A stretch of 39,209 nt of DNA, from the NCBI RefSeq assembly GCF_021245725.1, contig NZ_JAJGSX010000058.1, forward strand, positions 1 through 39,209, given 5' to 3'. Every line of letters starts with the position of its first letter. Position 1 is the first letter of the stretch. The notes under the pieces are model-generated. The model saw only the letters and a program-made list of their open reading frames with translations, ran no database searches and had not been told where the DNA came from. The stretch is from Pseudonocardia sp. TRM90224. Its GTDB lineage: Bacteria > Actinomycetota > Actinomycetes > Mycobacteriales > Pseudonocardiaceae. Below, piece by piece: positions 22,502 to 30,358 of the stretch. Made by a program: the position numbers and the translations under genes.

Positions 22502-23404
22502 GTGCGCCTGCCCAGGTGGGTCGGACGCGATCAGCTCGGGTGGTCCGGGGTGGTCGCGGTGTCGGTGGTGCCCGGGTTGCTCCTGTGGGCGCAGGTGGGG
22601 CCCGGCCCGGGTGCCGTGGTCAGCGTCCTGCTGCCCGGTCTGGTCGCCGGGGCCGCGTTCGCCCTGCTCCGGCGCCGCACCGAAGGGTTGCGCACCGAGC
22701 TGGCGCAGGTCCGGCGCACCGCGGAACAGCGGGCCGACCTCGTCGCCGCCGTCAGCCACGACGTGCGCACCCCGCTCGCGATGGTGAAGGTCGCGGCCGA
22801 CCTGCTGGTGCAGGGCGCTCCCGGCGAGATCAACGAACGGCAGCGCCGGTTCCTCATGACGATCTCGGACCAGTCGGACCAGGCGGTCGCCATCGCGGAG
22901 GACCTGCTGGTGCAGGCCAGGATCGAGGCCGGCCGGTTCTCGGCCCGCTTCGCCCCGACCGACCTCAACCGCGTCGTCGCGGAGACCGTGCGCGGCCTGC
23001 GTCCGCTCGCCGAGCAGCGCGACCAGCGGATCGTGACCGACCTGCCCCGCCTGGCGCCGCTGCTCGTGCTGGACGAGCGGTTGATCAGGCGGGCCATCGT
23101 CAACCTCAGCACGAACGCGATGCGGTTCACCCGGTCCGGCGGGATGGTCGTGGTGCGCCTGCTGGACAACGACGACTGGGCGGTCGTCTCCGTCACCGAC
23201 GACGGGGTCGGGATGACCCCTGCCGCCCGCGAGCAGCTGTTCCGCCCGTTCGTGACGGGCTCGACCCTCGCCGACGGGACCGGCCTGGGCCTGGTGCTCA
23301 CGAAGCAGATCGCGCAGCTGCACGGCGGCAGGCTGCTCGTGGACACGAAGCCGCAGCACGGTACGACGATCATGTTGCGACTTCCGCACAGGAGGACCCC
23401 GTGA
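22502..23404 (+). CDS. Sensor histidine kinase
   Basis: A 300-residue membrane kinase. Two N-terminal helices (about residues 14-30 and 37-56) are joined by a very short loop, so there is little or no external sensor domain. The dimerisation/phosphoacceptor box is SHDVRTPL with His86. The catalytic domain has N box NLSTNAMRF, G1 DDGVGM and G2 GTGLGL. It probably autophosphorylates and passes phosphate to the response regulator encoded next, whose GTG overlaps its TGA (23401-23404). GTG 22502 is chosen because TACCGT lies six bases upstream. The signal is unknown; sensing within the membrane or through the neighbouring transporter is possible. Confidence 0.92.
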   Translation: MRLPRWVGRDQLGWSGVVAVSVVPGLLLWAQVGPGPGAVVSVLLPGLVAGAAFALLRRRTEGLRTELAQVRRTAEQRADLVAAVSHDVRTPLAMVKVAADLLVQGAPGEINERQRRFLMTISDQSDQAVAIAEDLLVQARIEAGRFSARFAPTDLNRVVAETVRGLRPLAEQRDQRIVTDLPRLAPLLVLDERLIRRAIVNLSTNAMRFTRSGGMVVVRLLDNDDWAVVSVTDDGVGMTPAAREQLFRPFVTGSTLADGTGLGLVLTKQIAQLHGGRLLVDTKPQHGTTIMLRLPHRRTP

Positions 23405-24087
23405 CGGCGCAGAAGCCTACGGCGTTGCTGGCCGAGGACGAGCCACAGATGGCGGAGATGGTCGCGTTCATCCTGGAGTCCGAGGGGCTGGACGTCGTCA
23501 CCGTCCACGACGGGTTGCAGGCCCGCCGGGTGTGGGCGGAAGGCGGCATCGACATCGCGGTGCTCGACGTCGGGTTGCCGGGCCTCGACGGGCTGCAGCT
23601 CTGCCGCGAGATCCGGGCCGCCGGCGTGCTGCCGGTGCTGCTGCTCACCGCGCGCTCCGACGACTCCGAGGTGATCGAGGGCCTGGAGGCCGGCGCCGAC
23701 GACTACGTCGGCAAGCCGTTCAAGCCGCGGGTGCTCGCGTTGCGCGTGAACGCGTTGCTGCGCCGCAGCGCGCCGCGGGCGCCCGAGCAGCTGCGGGTCG
23801 GCGATCTGAGCATCGATCTGCTGACCAGGGCCGTCGTCGTGGCGGGGCGGTCGGTCGTGCTCACCGATTCGGAGTGGCGGCTGCTCAACGCGCTCGCTGC
23901 GCGGCCGGGCGAGATCGTGTCGTGGCGCCGCCTGCTCGACGAGGTGTGGGAGGTCGAGAACTGGGTCGGCGGCCGGGAGCTGGTGAAGGCCGCGATCTAC
24001 CGGCTGCGGCAGCGGCTGCACGACGACACCGCGCACCCGCGCTACATCGAGACGGTGCGCGGCGCCGGGTACCGGCTCGTCCCCTGA
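23401..24087 (+). CDS. OmpR-family response regulator
   Basis: A 228-residue regulator. The receiver domain has the acidic pair ED (12-13), phosphoacceptor Asp56 in VLDVGLPGLDG, the Thr of LLLTARS and Lys of VGKPFKPR. A winged-helix domain follows (DSEWRLLNALAARPGEIVSWRRLLDEVW, then ELVKAAIYRLRQRL and YIETVRGAGYRLVP). It overlaps the kinase gene by 4 bases, a coupled pair. The downstream ABC importer is the natural candidate target, since a 14-bp palindrome lies between the two transcription units. Confidence 0.93.
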   Translation: MTAQKPTALLAEDEPQMAEMVAFILESEGLDVVTVHDGLQARRVWAEGGIDIAVLDVGLPGLDGLQLCREIRAAGVLPVLLLTARSDDSEVIEGLEAGADDYVGKPFKPRVLALRVNALLRRSAPRAPEQLRVGDLSIDLLTRAVVVAGRSVVLTDSEWRLLNALAARPGEIVSWRRLLDEVWEVENWVGGRELVKAAIYRLRQRLHDDTAHPRYIETVRGAGYRLVP

Positions 24088-24124
24088 CCCGGATCGGCTC
24101 GGTAACGGCCGGCTTACCAAGCGA

Positions 24125-24167
24125 TCACCCGCGGGTGACCGTCCACCCGGGCCGTCCTGCTTAGGCT
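24125..24167 (+). promoter_or_regulatory. Palindrome and -10-like site before the ABC importer
   Basis: TCACCCGCGGGTGA (24125-24138) is a perfect 14-bp palindrome, followed by a further CACCCG copy (24144-24149) and a -10-like TAGGCT (24162-24167). A ribosome site (GGGGGAGG) precedes the lipoprotein ATG. This suggests a separately regulated promoter for the importer. The regulator is not identified. Confidence 0.5.
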
Positions 24168-24212
24168 CCCGGAACCACGGCGGAGTCGCCGTGCTCGGAT
24201 GGGGGAGGCTCC

Positions 24213-25250
24213 ATGCGCAAGACGATGGTGGTGCTCGCGGCGCTCGCGTTGGCGGCGACGACGGCTGCGTGCTCGCAGCGGGCGGCCACGGGTTCCGGCC
24301 CCAGCAACGAGGTGATCGTGGCTTGCGGCGCCGCTGAGGACTGGTGCCAGACCATGACCGCGGCGTTCACCGCCAAGACCGGGATCCCGGCCAAGCACGT
24401 GCGGCTCTCCAGCGGGGAGACCGTCGCCCGGCTGGGCGCGTCGAAGGAGAGCCCCGAGTTCGACGTGTGGCACGGCGGGCCGGCCGACGGCTTCGAGGCG
24501 GCGAAGGGCCAGGGCCTGCTGCAGAGCTACACCTCGGACATCACGAAGAAGATCCCCGACAAGTACCGCGACGCCGAGGGCTTCTGGACCGGTGTCTACG
24601 TCGGGGCGCTCGGCTTCTGCTCGAACCGCGACGTGCTCGCGAAGACCGGGCTCGCAGCGCCGACTTCGTGGGACGAGCTCCTCCAGCCCGGCTATGCGAA
24701 GCAGCTCAGCGTCGCGCACCCGGCGACGTCGGGCACCGCGTACACCACCCTATTCACGTTGGTGAAGCTCAAGGGCAGCGAGGACGCCGGGATGGAGTAC
24801 TTCCGCAGCCTCAACAAGTCGGTGCTGCAGTACAGCAAGAGCGGGACCGCACCCGGCCAGTTGGCCGGTCGTGGCGAGGTGGCCACGGGCGTCGTGTTCT
24901 CGCACGACTGCATCAAGTACCAGGAGGAAGGGTCGACGTCGTTGCAGCTGACCTTCCCCGCTGAGGGCACCGGCTACGAGGTCGGTGGCGTGGCGATCAT
25001 CAACAAGGCCCGCAACCTGGACGGGGCGAAGGCCTACGTCGACTTCGCGACGACCGCGGAGGCGCAGGAGCTCGGCCCGACCGTGAAGTCCTACCAGCGC
25101 CCGACCGCGCCCGACGCCAAGGCGCCGCCGCAGGCGTTCGACCCGGCGGCGGTCAAGCTGATCGACTACGACATCGTCGCCGCCGGCAAGGCGAAGAAGG
25201 CGCTCGTCCAGAAGTTCGAGGCGAGCGTCGCGACGGCGCCGAAGGAGTAG
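24213..25250 (+). CDS. ABC transporter substrate-binding lipoprotein, ferric/AfuA-FbpA type
   Basis: A 345-residue extracellular solute-binding protein. The lipoprotein signal ends TTAAC with Cys20. The fold shows the class II pattern of iron, phosphonate, sugar-phosphate and thiamine binders: VIVACGAAEDWCQTM, a FDVWHGGPADGFEAAK segment, GFWTGVYVGALGFCSNRDVL, then PTSWDELL and a late GGVAIINKARN. The fused double permease and TOBE-type ATPase downstream match Fbp/Afu/Fut importers. Substrate is uncertain: AfuA-like proteins bind ferric iron in some bacteria and hexose phosphates in others. GGAGG lies four bases before ATG 24213. The operon follows with spacings of 3 and 6 bases. Confidence 0.85.
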   Translation: MRKTMVVLAALALAATTAACSQRAATGSGPSNEVIVACGAAEDWCQTMTAAFTAKTGIPAKHVRLSSGETVARLGASKESPEFDVWHGGPADGFEAAKGQGLLQSYTSDITKKIPDKYRDAEGFWTGVYVGALGFCSNRDVLAKTGLAAPTSWDELLQPGYAKQLSVAHPATSGTAYTTLFTLVKLKGSEDAGMEYFRSLNKSVLQYSKSGTAPGQLAGRGEVATGVVFSHDCIKYQEEGSTSLQLTFPAEGTGYEVGGVAIINKARNLDGAKAYVDFATTAEAQELGPTVKSYQRPTAPDAKAPPQAFDPAAVKLIDYDIVAAGKAKKALVQKFEASVATAPKE

Positions 25251-25253
25251 GAC

Positions 25254-27083
25254 GTGGCATTGCTCTCCGCCTCGCCTTCACAACCCACGCAGTCCGCGCC
25301 CATGAAGACATCGCGCGGGCCCGCCGGTGGACCCCGGCGGGCTCGCGCGAACCCATCGCTCGTCGTCTCGGTGGCCGTGGTCTGCCTCGTGCTCGGGCTG
25401 GGTCTGGTCTTCCCGGTGCTGCAGGTGCTGTTCACGGCAATGTCCCCGGAAGGTCTCGACGCGGTCGGCGACCTCGTCGGCAGCCCGGTCAACCAGCAGG
25501 TCGTCGTCAACACCGTCGTGCTCGGGCTGAGCGTCGCGGCCGTGGGCCTCGCGCTGGCATTCCTGTTCGCGTTCGTGCAGACCCGCCTCGACGTCCCGTT
25601 CAAGCGGACGCTGCACGTGATCGCGATCGTGCCGGTCGTGAGCCCGCCGTTCGCGCTGGCGACCGCGCTCGTGGTGCTCTTCGGCCGCAACGGGGTGATC
25701 AGCCAGGGCATCTTCGGCGTCCCCTACGACATCTACGGGCTCGACGGGCTCACCCTCGCGCTGGCGCTCTCGTTCTTCCCGGTGGTCTACCTGACGCTGC
25801 TCGGGATGATGCAGCGGCTCGACCCCTCGCTCGACGAGGCGGCGACGAGCCTGGGCGCAGGCCGCGGCCGGATCTTCCGGACGGTCACGCTGCCGATGCT
25901 GCTCCCGGGCCTGGCCAGCGGATTCCTGCTGCTGTTCGTGGAGGCGATCGCCGACCTCGCCAACCCGCTCGTGCTCGGCGGCGACTTCACCGTCCTCTCG
26001 GCGCGCGCCTACATCGCGATCACCGGCGACTACGACGTGGTCTCCGGTGCGGTGTTCTCCCTCTCGCTCCTGATCCCCGCGATCCTGGTCTTCTTGCTGC
26101 AGCGGTACTGGGTCGACCGGCGGAAGGTCTTCAGCGTCACCGGCAAGCCGACGGGGCGTCCGCACCTCTCGCGCAGTGCGGTGGCGTGGGTGGTCTACGC
26201 GCTCGCGGTGGCCGTCGCGCTGCTCATCGTCGTGATCTACGCGACGATCGTGTGGGGCGCGTTCAGCGCGGTGCCGGGGGTCAACAACGCGTTCACGCTC
26301 TCGCACTTCGAGTTCGTCCTGTTCGGCATCGGCTCCGAAGCGATGATCGACACGACGGTGATGGCACTGGTCGCGGCTCCGCTGGCCGGGCTGGTCGGCG
26401 TCGTCGTGGCGTACCTCGTCGTGCGCAAGCTGCCGCGGACGGGCCCCGCGCTCGACTTCGTCGCGATGCTCGGGATCGCGGTGCCCGGCACGGTGCTCGG
26501 CATCGGCTTCGTGCTCGCGTACCGGGCCGAGAACCTGTTCGGCGGGGTCACGGTGATCCCGTCGCTCGTCGGTGGTGCGGCGGTGCTCGGCGGATCGGTG
26601 GGCATCGTGATGGTGCTGCTGGTCCGCAGCATGCCGGCGGCGGTGCGGGCCGGGGTGAGCTCCTTGCACCAGATCCACCCGTCGATCGACGAGGCCTCGG
26701 CCAGCCTCGGCGCGGACGACGCGACGACGTTCCGGCGGATCACCCTGCCGTTGATCCGGCCGGCGCTGATGGCGGGGCTCACCTTCGCGATCGCCCGGTC
26801 GATGACCACGCTCTCGCCGATCGTCTTCCTCACCACCCCCGACACCAAGATCATGACCTCGCAGATCCTGGCGGAGGTGGACGGCGGCCGCTTCGGCAAC
26901 GCGTTCGCCTACTGCTGCGTGCTCATGCTGATCGTCCTGGGCCTGATCGGGCTCGTCCGGCTCGTCGTCCGGGACCGCTCGGCCCGCCCCGCGCCGACGA
27001 TCGGCGCACTGACCACGACGGCGGCGGCGGTGCCGCCGACCGAGACGCCGGTGCCCGTTGGTGCCGTCCCGACGAAGGAGTAG
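25254..27083 (+). CDS. ABC transporter permease, fused double-domain (AfuB/FbpB-like)
   Basis: A 609-residue permease with two membrane halves in one chain. Each half carries an EAA loop for ATPase contact: DEAATSLGAGRGRIFRTVTLP (about residues 197-217) and DEASASLGADDATTFRRITLP (about residues 480-500). About twelve helices are visible. The N-terminus is a basic, Pro-rich cytoplasmic stretch and the C-terminus an Ala/Thr/Pro-rich tail. GTG 25254 has GAAGGAG five bases upstream; ATG 25302 is an alternative. The fused form is typical of ferric and thiamine-like importers. It lies three bases after the binding-protein stop, so it is clearly co-transcribed. Confidence 0.92.
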   Translation: MALLSASPSQPTQSAPMKTSRGPAGGPRRARANPSLVVSVAVVCLVLGLGLVFPVLQVLFTAMSPEGLDAVGDLVGSPVNQQVVVNTVVLGLSVAAVGLALAFLFAFVQTRLDVPFKRTLHVIAIVPVVSPPFALATALVVLFGRNGVISQGIFGVPYDIYGLDGLTLALALSFFPVVYLTLLGMMQRLDPSLDEAATSLGAGRGRIFRTVTLPMLLPGLASGFLLLFVEAIADLANPLVLGGDFTVLSARAYIAITGDYDVVSGAVFSLSLLIPAILVFLLQRYWVDRRKVFSVTGKPTGRPHLSRSAVAWVVYALAVAVALLIVVIYATIVWGAFSAVPGVNNAFTLSHFEFVLFGIGSEAMIDTTVMALVAAPLAGLVGVVVAYLVVRKLPRTGPALDFVAMLGIAVPGTVLGIGFVLAYRAENLFGGVTVIPSLVGGAAVLGGSVGIVMVLLVRSMPAAVRAGVSSLHQIHPSIDEASASLGADDATTFRRITLPLIRPALMAGLTFAIARSMTTLSPIVFLTTPDTKIMTSQILAEVDGGRFGNAFAYCCVLMLIVLGLIGLVRLVVRDRSARPAPTIGALTTTAAAVPPTETPVPVGAVPTKE

Positions 27084-27089
27084 GCGACT

Positions 27090-28226
27090 GTGGTGGACCG
27101 TGGAACGGGCCATGTCGTGCTTCGCGGCCTCACGAAGCGTTACGAGAACACCGACCCCGCCGCACCACCGGCAGTCGACGGGTTGGACCTGGACATCCGC
27201 GCCGGCGAGTTCCTGACCCTGCTCGGGCCGTCCGGGTGCGGGAAGACCACAACCCTGCGGATGGTCGCCGGCTTCGAGACCCCCAACAAGGGAGCCATCA
27301 CCGTCGACGACGTCGACATGCTGCGGCTGCCGCCGAACAAGCGGCCGATGGCGATGGTGTTCCAGAGCTACGCGCTGTTCCCGCACCTGTCGGTGTTCGA
27401 CAACGTCGCGTACGGACTGCGCATCGACCGGTCCCGGCGCAGCGGCCTCGAGGACGCCGTCGAGATCGCCCTGACGAGCATGAACCTCACCGGGTTCGGC
27501 GCCCGCTACCCGCACCAGCTCTCCGGCGGGCAGCAGCAACGGGTCGCGCTCGCCCGGGCCATGGTGATGCAGCCGTCGGTGCTGCTGTTCGACGAGCCCC
27601 TCTCCAACCTCGACGCCAAGTTCCGCGAGCAGATGCGCCGGGAGATCCGGCTGCTGCAGCGCCGGATGGGCATCACGAGCCTGTACGTCACCCACGACCA
27701 GGCCGAGGCGATGAGCCTCTCCGACCGGATCGTCGTCATGAACTCCGGCCGGATCGAACAGGTCGCCGAACCGAGCGAGGTCTACACGCGCCCCGCGTCG
27801 GTCTTCGTCGGCAACTTCATCGGACGGGCGAGTTTCCTCTCGACCCCGGATGCGCGCCCGCAGGGGGGACGGGCGCGCATCCGCCTCTTCGACCGCGACA
27901 TCGAGGTCGCGGCCCACCCCGACGCCCGCCACGCCGACACCGCACTGCTGATGATCCGCCCGGAGTCGATCTCCGTGACCCCGGCGGCCGAGAGCGGCCA
28001 CGGCATCGTCCGCAGCACCGTCTACCTCGGGGCGACCGTGGACTACGAGATCGAGACGGACCACGGCACCGTCCTCGCCTCGGTCAACGACCCCGACGCC
28101 GGCGCCCTCCTCGAGGAGGGCACCCGCGTGCGCCTCGCCGTCGACGCCGAGCGGACGTACCTGCTGCCGCGAGGCGCCGACACGTCCACTGAGCCGGATC
28201 TGGAGGCGGTCGGCGCAACTCGGTGA
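27090..28226 (+). CDS. ABC transporter ATPase with TOBE domain (AfuC/PotA-like)
   Basis: A 378-residue import ATPase. Walker A GPSGCGKT (46-53), Q-loop VFQSYALFPHLSV, signature LSGGQQQR, Walker B VLLFDEPLSNLD and H-loop YVTHDQAEA are intact. The C-terminal third is a TOBE-type regulatory region (FVGNFIGRASFL, then LLMIRPESI and STVYLGATVDYEI). It drives uptake by the double permease and lipoprotein encoded upstream. GTG 27090 is preceded by GAAGGAG. The stop is followed 18 bases later by repeat copy D, which could end or protect the operon transcript. Confidence 0.93.
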   Translation: MVDRGTGHVVLRGLTKRYENTDPAAPPAVDGLDLDIRAGEFLTLLGPSGCGKTTTLRMVAGFETPNKGAITVDDVDMLRLPPNKRPMAMVFQSYALFPHLSVFDNVAYGLRIDRSRRSGLEDAVEIALTSMNLTGFGARYPHQLSGGQQQRVALARAMVMQPSVLLFDEPLSNLDAKFREQMRREIRLLQRRMGITSLYVTHDQAEAMSLSDRIVVMNSGRIEQVAEPSEVYTRPASVFVGNFIGRASFLSTPDARPQGGRARIRLFDRDIEVAAHPDARHADTALLMIRPESISVTPAAESGHGIVRSTVYLGATVDYEIETDHGTVLASVNDPDAGALLEEGTRVRLAVDAERTYLLPRGADTSTEPDLEAVGATR

Positions 28227-28243
28227 ACGCGGGGGGTGGGGGA

Positions 28244-28298
28244 GGGCAGGAAAGCCACTTTCCTGCCCTGTGGGGGCCGGAAAGTGGCTTTCCTGCCC
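28244..28298 (+). repeat. Double-palindrome element, copy D
   Basis: GGGCAGGAAAG (28244-28254), CCA, CTTTCCTGCCC (28258-28268), linker TGTGG, GGGCCGGAAAG (28274-28284), TGG, CTTTCCTGCCC (28288-28298). It starts 18 bases after the ABC ATPase stop. A companion hairpin GTGCG-GAA-CGCAC follows at 28303-28315. The remaining bases up to 28488 show no supported gene. Confidence 0.92.
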
Positions 28299-28488
28299 TT
28301 GCGTGCGGAACGCACACACCGAGCACGGATCCGATGCTCGTGCTGGTCGACTTGACGCTACCGGCACCGTCGGGTCTGCCCCCCGCTCGGTCCGGTGGCC
28401 TGCCGGATCGAAAGCGGGACGACGCTGACCCAAGATCGTGGATCAGCGGCCGACGGCCGCATCCATGGTCGAACGGAGGCTCGTTCTC

Positions 28489-29964
28489 GTGTCGGGGACT
28501 CGAAGAGGTCGTGTGTCGCGTCGGGTGGTGCTGACGTCCGGTGTCGCGGTGGGAGCCGCTGCGGCGGTCGGGGTGCCACTGGGGATCGCTGCCAGCCATC
28601 GCGATCAGATGCCGGCGGCAGCTCTGCCGAACGGGCTCGACGAATTGGTCCGGACCCGGATGGCGGAGCTGAAGGTGCCCGGCGCGGCGGTCGGGATCCT
28701 CGCCGACGGAATCGAGCACGTCGCCGGGTTCGGCGTGACCAACGTGAAGCATCCGCTGCCGGTCGACGGCGACACCCTCTTCCAGACCGGCTCGATCGGG
28801 AAGACGTACACCGGAACGGCGATCGCCCGGCTGGTGGAGGACGGACGTCTCGACCTCGGCGCTCCTGTCCGGACCTACCTCCCCGGCTTCCGGGTCGCTG
28901 ATGACCGGGTCTCCCGGGAGGTCACCGTGCGACACCTGGTGACCCATACCGCCGGGTGGTTCGGGGACAGCGAGATCGAGACGGGCGACGGTGACGATGC
29001 GCTGGCGCGGTACGTCGAGATGATGGCGACCCTGCCGCAGATCGCCCCGCTGGGCGAGCACTTCAGCTACAACAACGCGGCGTTGTGCGTGGCCGGCCGC
29101 ATCGTCGAGGTCGTGACCGGTCAGACCTACGAGGCGGCGATCGGTGCACTAGTGCTGGCGCCGCTCGGACTGGGACGGACGTCCTTCTTCGCGAAGGACA
29201 TCATGACCGAGGCCTTCGCGGCCGGCCACGAACTGCCACCGGGTGATCCTGGCGGCGAACCCGAACCGGTCACGCCGTGGGCGTTGCCGCGCTCGGGGAA
29301 CCCAGCCGGCGGTATGACGTCGAGCGCCAGGGACATGGTCCGCTACGGCCGGTTCCACCTCGGCGACGGTTCGGTCGACGGCACCCGGGTGCTCGGTGCC
29401 GCCGCACTGCGGGGCATGCAGGAACCGTTCGGGCCCGGCGGGAGCGAGGGGCCGTTCATGCTGGACGGCATCGGGCTCACCTGGCACGTGACGACGATCG
29501 GCGGCCGGCGTGCGGTCATGCACGCGGGCTCCACCAACGGGCAGCAGTCCAACCTCGTGCTCGTCCCCGAGCGGGGGTTCGCCGTCGTCGTGCTCACCAA
29601 CGCCGGAGCGGGCCTCCGATTGGCCGTCGACGTCGTCGACCAGGTGTTGGACCGATTTCTCGGACTTCGGTTCCCGAGGATGGCGGGCGGGCCGCCTCTT
29701 GGTCCCGAGAACGGTGAGTACGTCGGTGACTACGAGTTCGGGCCCGGAACGGTGCTCAGCGTAGGTGCGTCCCCGGACCGGATGACGCTCTCGGTGGTGC
29801 AGAACGGGCAGGAGGTGATGGGCGGGCCGTTGACGCAGGCCGGCCCGGACCGGGCCGTTGTTCCGCTCCTCGGCGTCGAGGGCATCACGGAGTTCGTCCG
29901 CGACAGGTCCGGCTCGGTCGCGTGGGTCCGCTTCTCGGGCAGGCTCGCTCCGCGACGGCGTTGA
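28489..29964 (+). CDS. Tat-exported serine hydrolase, class C beta-lactamase family
   Basis: About 491 residues. The N-terminus carries a twin-arginine signal (SRRVVLTSG followed by an Ala/Val/Gly helix ending near residue 36). The catalytic fold has S-I-G-K (Ser102, Lys105), Y-N-N (194-196) and an H-A-G motif in place of KTG, the hallmarks of the beta-lactamase/D-alanyl-D-alanine carboxypeptidase-related family that includes esterases. A C-terminal lipocalin-like segment (GEYVGDYEFGPGTVLSVG) completes it. GTG 28489 is chosen for GGAGG at 28475-28479; the frame extends back to 28438. Its substrate is unknown; cell-wall peptides or esters are the usual range. The stop overlaps the -35 element of the next promoter. 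Confidence 0.88.
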   Translation: MSGTRRGRVSRRVVLTSGVAVGAAAAVGVPLGIAASHRDQMPAAALPNGLDELVRTRMAELKVPGAAVGILADGIEHVAGFGVTNVKHPLPVDGDTLFQTGSIGKTYTGTAIARLVEDGRLDLGAPVRTYLPGFRVADDRVSREVTVRHLVTHTAGWFGDSEIETGDGDDALARYVEMMATLPQIAPLGEHFSYNNAALCVAGRIVEVVTGQTYEAAIGALVLAPLGLGRTSFFAKDIMTEAFAAGHELPPGDPGGEPEPVTPWALPRSGNPAGGMTSSARDMVRYGRFHLGDGSVDGTRVLGAAALRGMQEPFGPGGSEGPFMLDGIGLTWHVTTIGGRRAVMHAGSTNGQQSNLVLVPERGFAVVVLTNAGAGLRLAVDVVDQVLDRFLGLRFPRMAGGPPLGPENGEYVGDYEFGPGTVLSVGASPDRMTLSVVQNGQEVMGGPLTQAGPDRAVVPLLGVEGITEFVRDRSGSVAWVRFSGRLAPRRR

Positions 29965-29997
29965 CGCAACCAGTCGGTTGCCTTAGTATGGCAACCG
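29961..29997 (+). promoter_or_regulatory. Promoter with dyad operator over the -10
   Basis: TTGACG (29961-29966), a 17-base spacer, and TAGTAT (29984-29989) match the housekeeping consensus well. CGGTTGCC (29975-29982) and GGCAACCG (29990-29997) form a perfect 8-bp inverted repeat around the -10, leaving only seven central bases. The TTGCC/GGCAA form resembles operators of MarR-family repressors (family knowledge). A bound dimer here should block RNA polymerase. No MarR gene is in the window. Confidence 0.75.
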
Positions 29998-30029
29998 TTG
30001 AGTTGCAACGCTCGAAGGAGGAGAGCCCC

Positions 30030-30269
30030 ATGTTCGATCTGCCTGCCGCCCACCTGGCGATCACGCTCGTCCGTCGTGAGTTCGAGGCCGAGACGATCCG
30101 GCCCCGTCGCCCGTCCCGCCTGGTGTCGCGGGCGCGGGCTGCTGCCGCAGCTGTCCTGGCGGGGATCCGCCAGGAGAGGCCGGCGAAGCGCACCATGGCC
30201 GTCGGCTGGCCGCTCGCGCAGCCCACCCGGGGTCGGGGAGGGCAGGAAAGCCACTTTCCTGCCCTGTGA
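30030..30269 (+). CDS. Small basic protein whose C-terminus is supplied by a palindromic element
   Basis: A 79-residue protein behind GAAGGAGGAG and a strong promoter with dyad operator. The first half is helical (MFDLPAAHLAITLVRREFEAET), the middle is strongly basic (RPRRPSRLVSRARAAAAAVLAG). The last residues (GGQESHFPAL) and the TGA stop at 30267-30269 are encoded by repeat copy E, so the ancestral stop has apparently been lost or replaced. I recognise no family. The promoter and ribosome site give the best support that it is expressed. Confidence 0.6.
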   Translation: MFDLPAAHLAITLVRREFEAETIRPRRPSRLVSRARAAAAAVLAGIRQERPAKRTMAVGWPLAQPTRGRGGQESHFPAL

Positions 30270-30294
30270 GGGCCGGAAGGTGGCTTTCCTGCCC
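30240..30294 (+). repeat. Double-palindrome element, copy E
   Basis: GGGCAGGAAAG (30240-30250), CCA, CTTTCCTGCCC (30254-30264), TGTGA, GGGCCGGAAGG (30270-30280), TGG, CTTTCCTGCCC (30284-30294). One mismatch in the second stem (AAGG for AAAG). The linker TGTGA provides the TGA stop of the overlapping small gene. Confidence 0.92.
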
Positions 30295-30358
30295 TCGCAT
30301 GCTCATGGGTAGCGGGCGCCGGCGGCGCACACGGGGATGCGTGCGGGACGCACACGTT

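Noticed and set aside
25278..28433. Open frame of about 1,050 codons on the minus strand
   Set aside because: It opposes the ABC permease and ATPase genes, which carry intact family motifs; its translation is low-complexity charged sequence.
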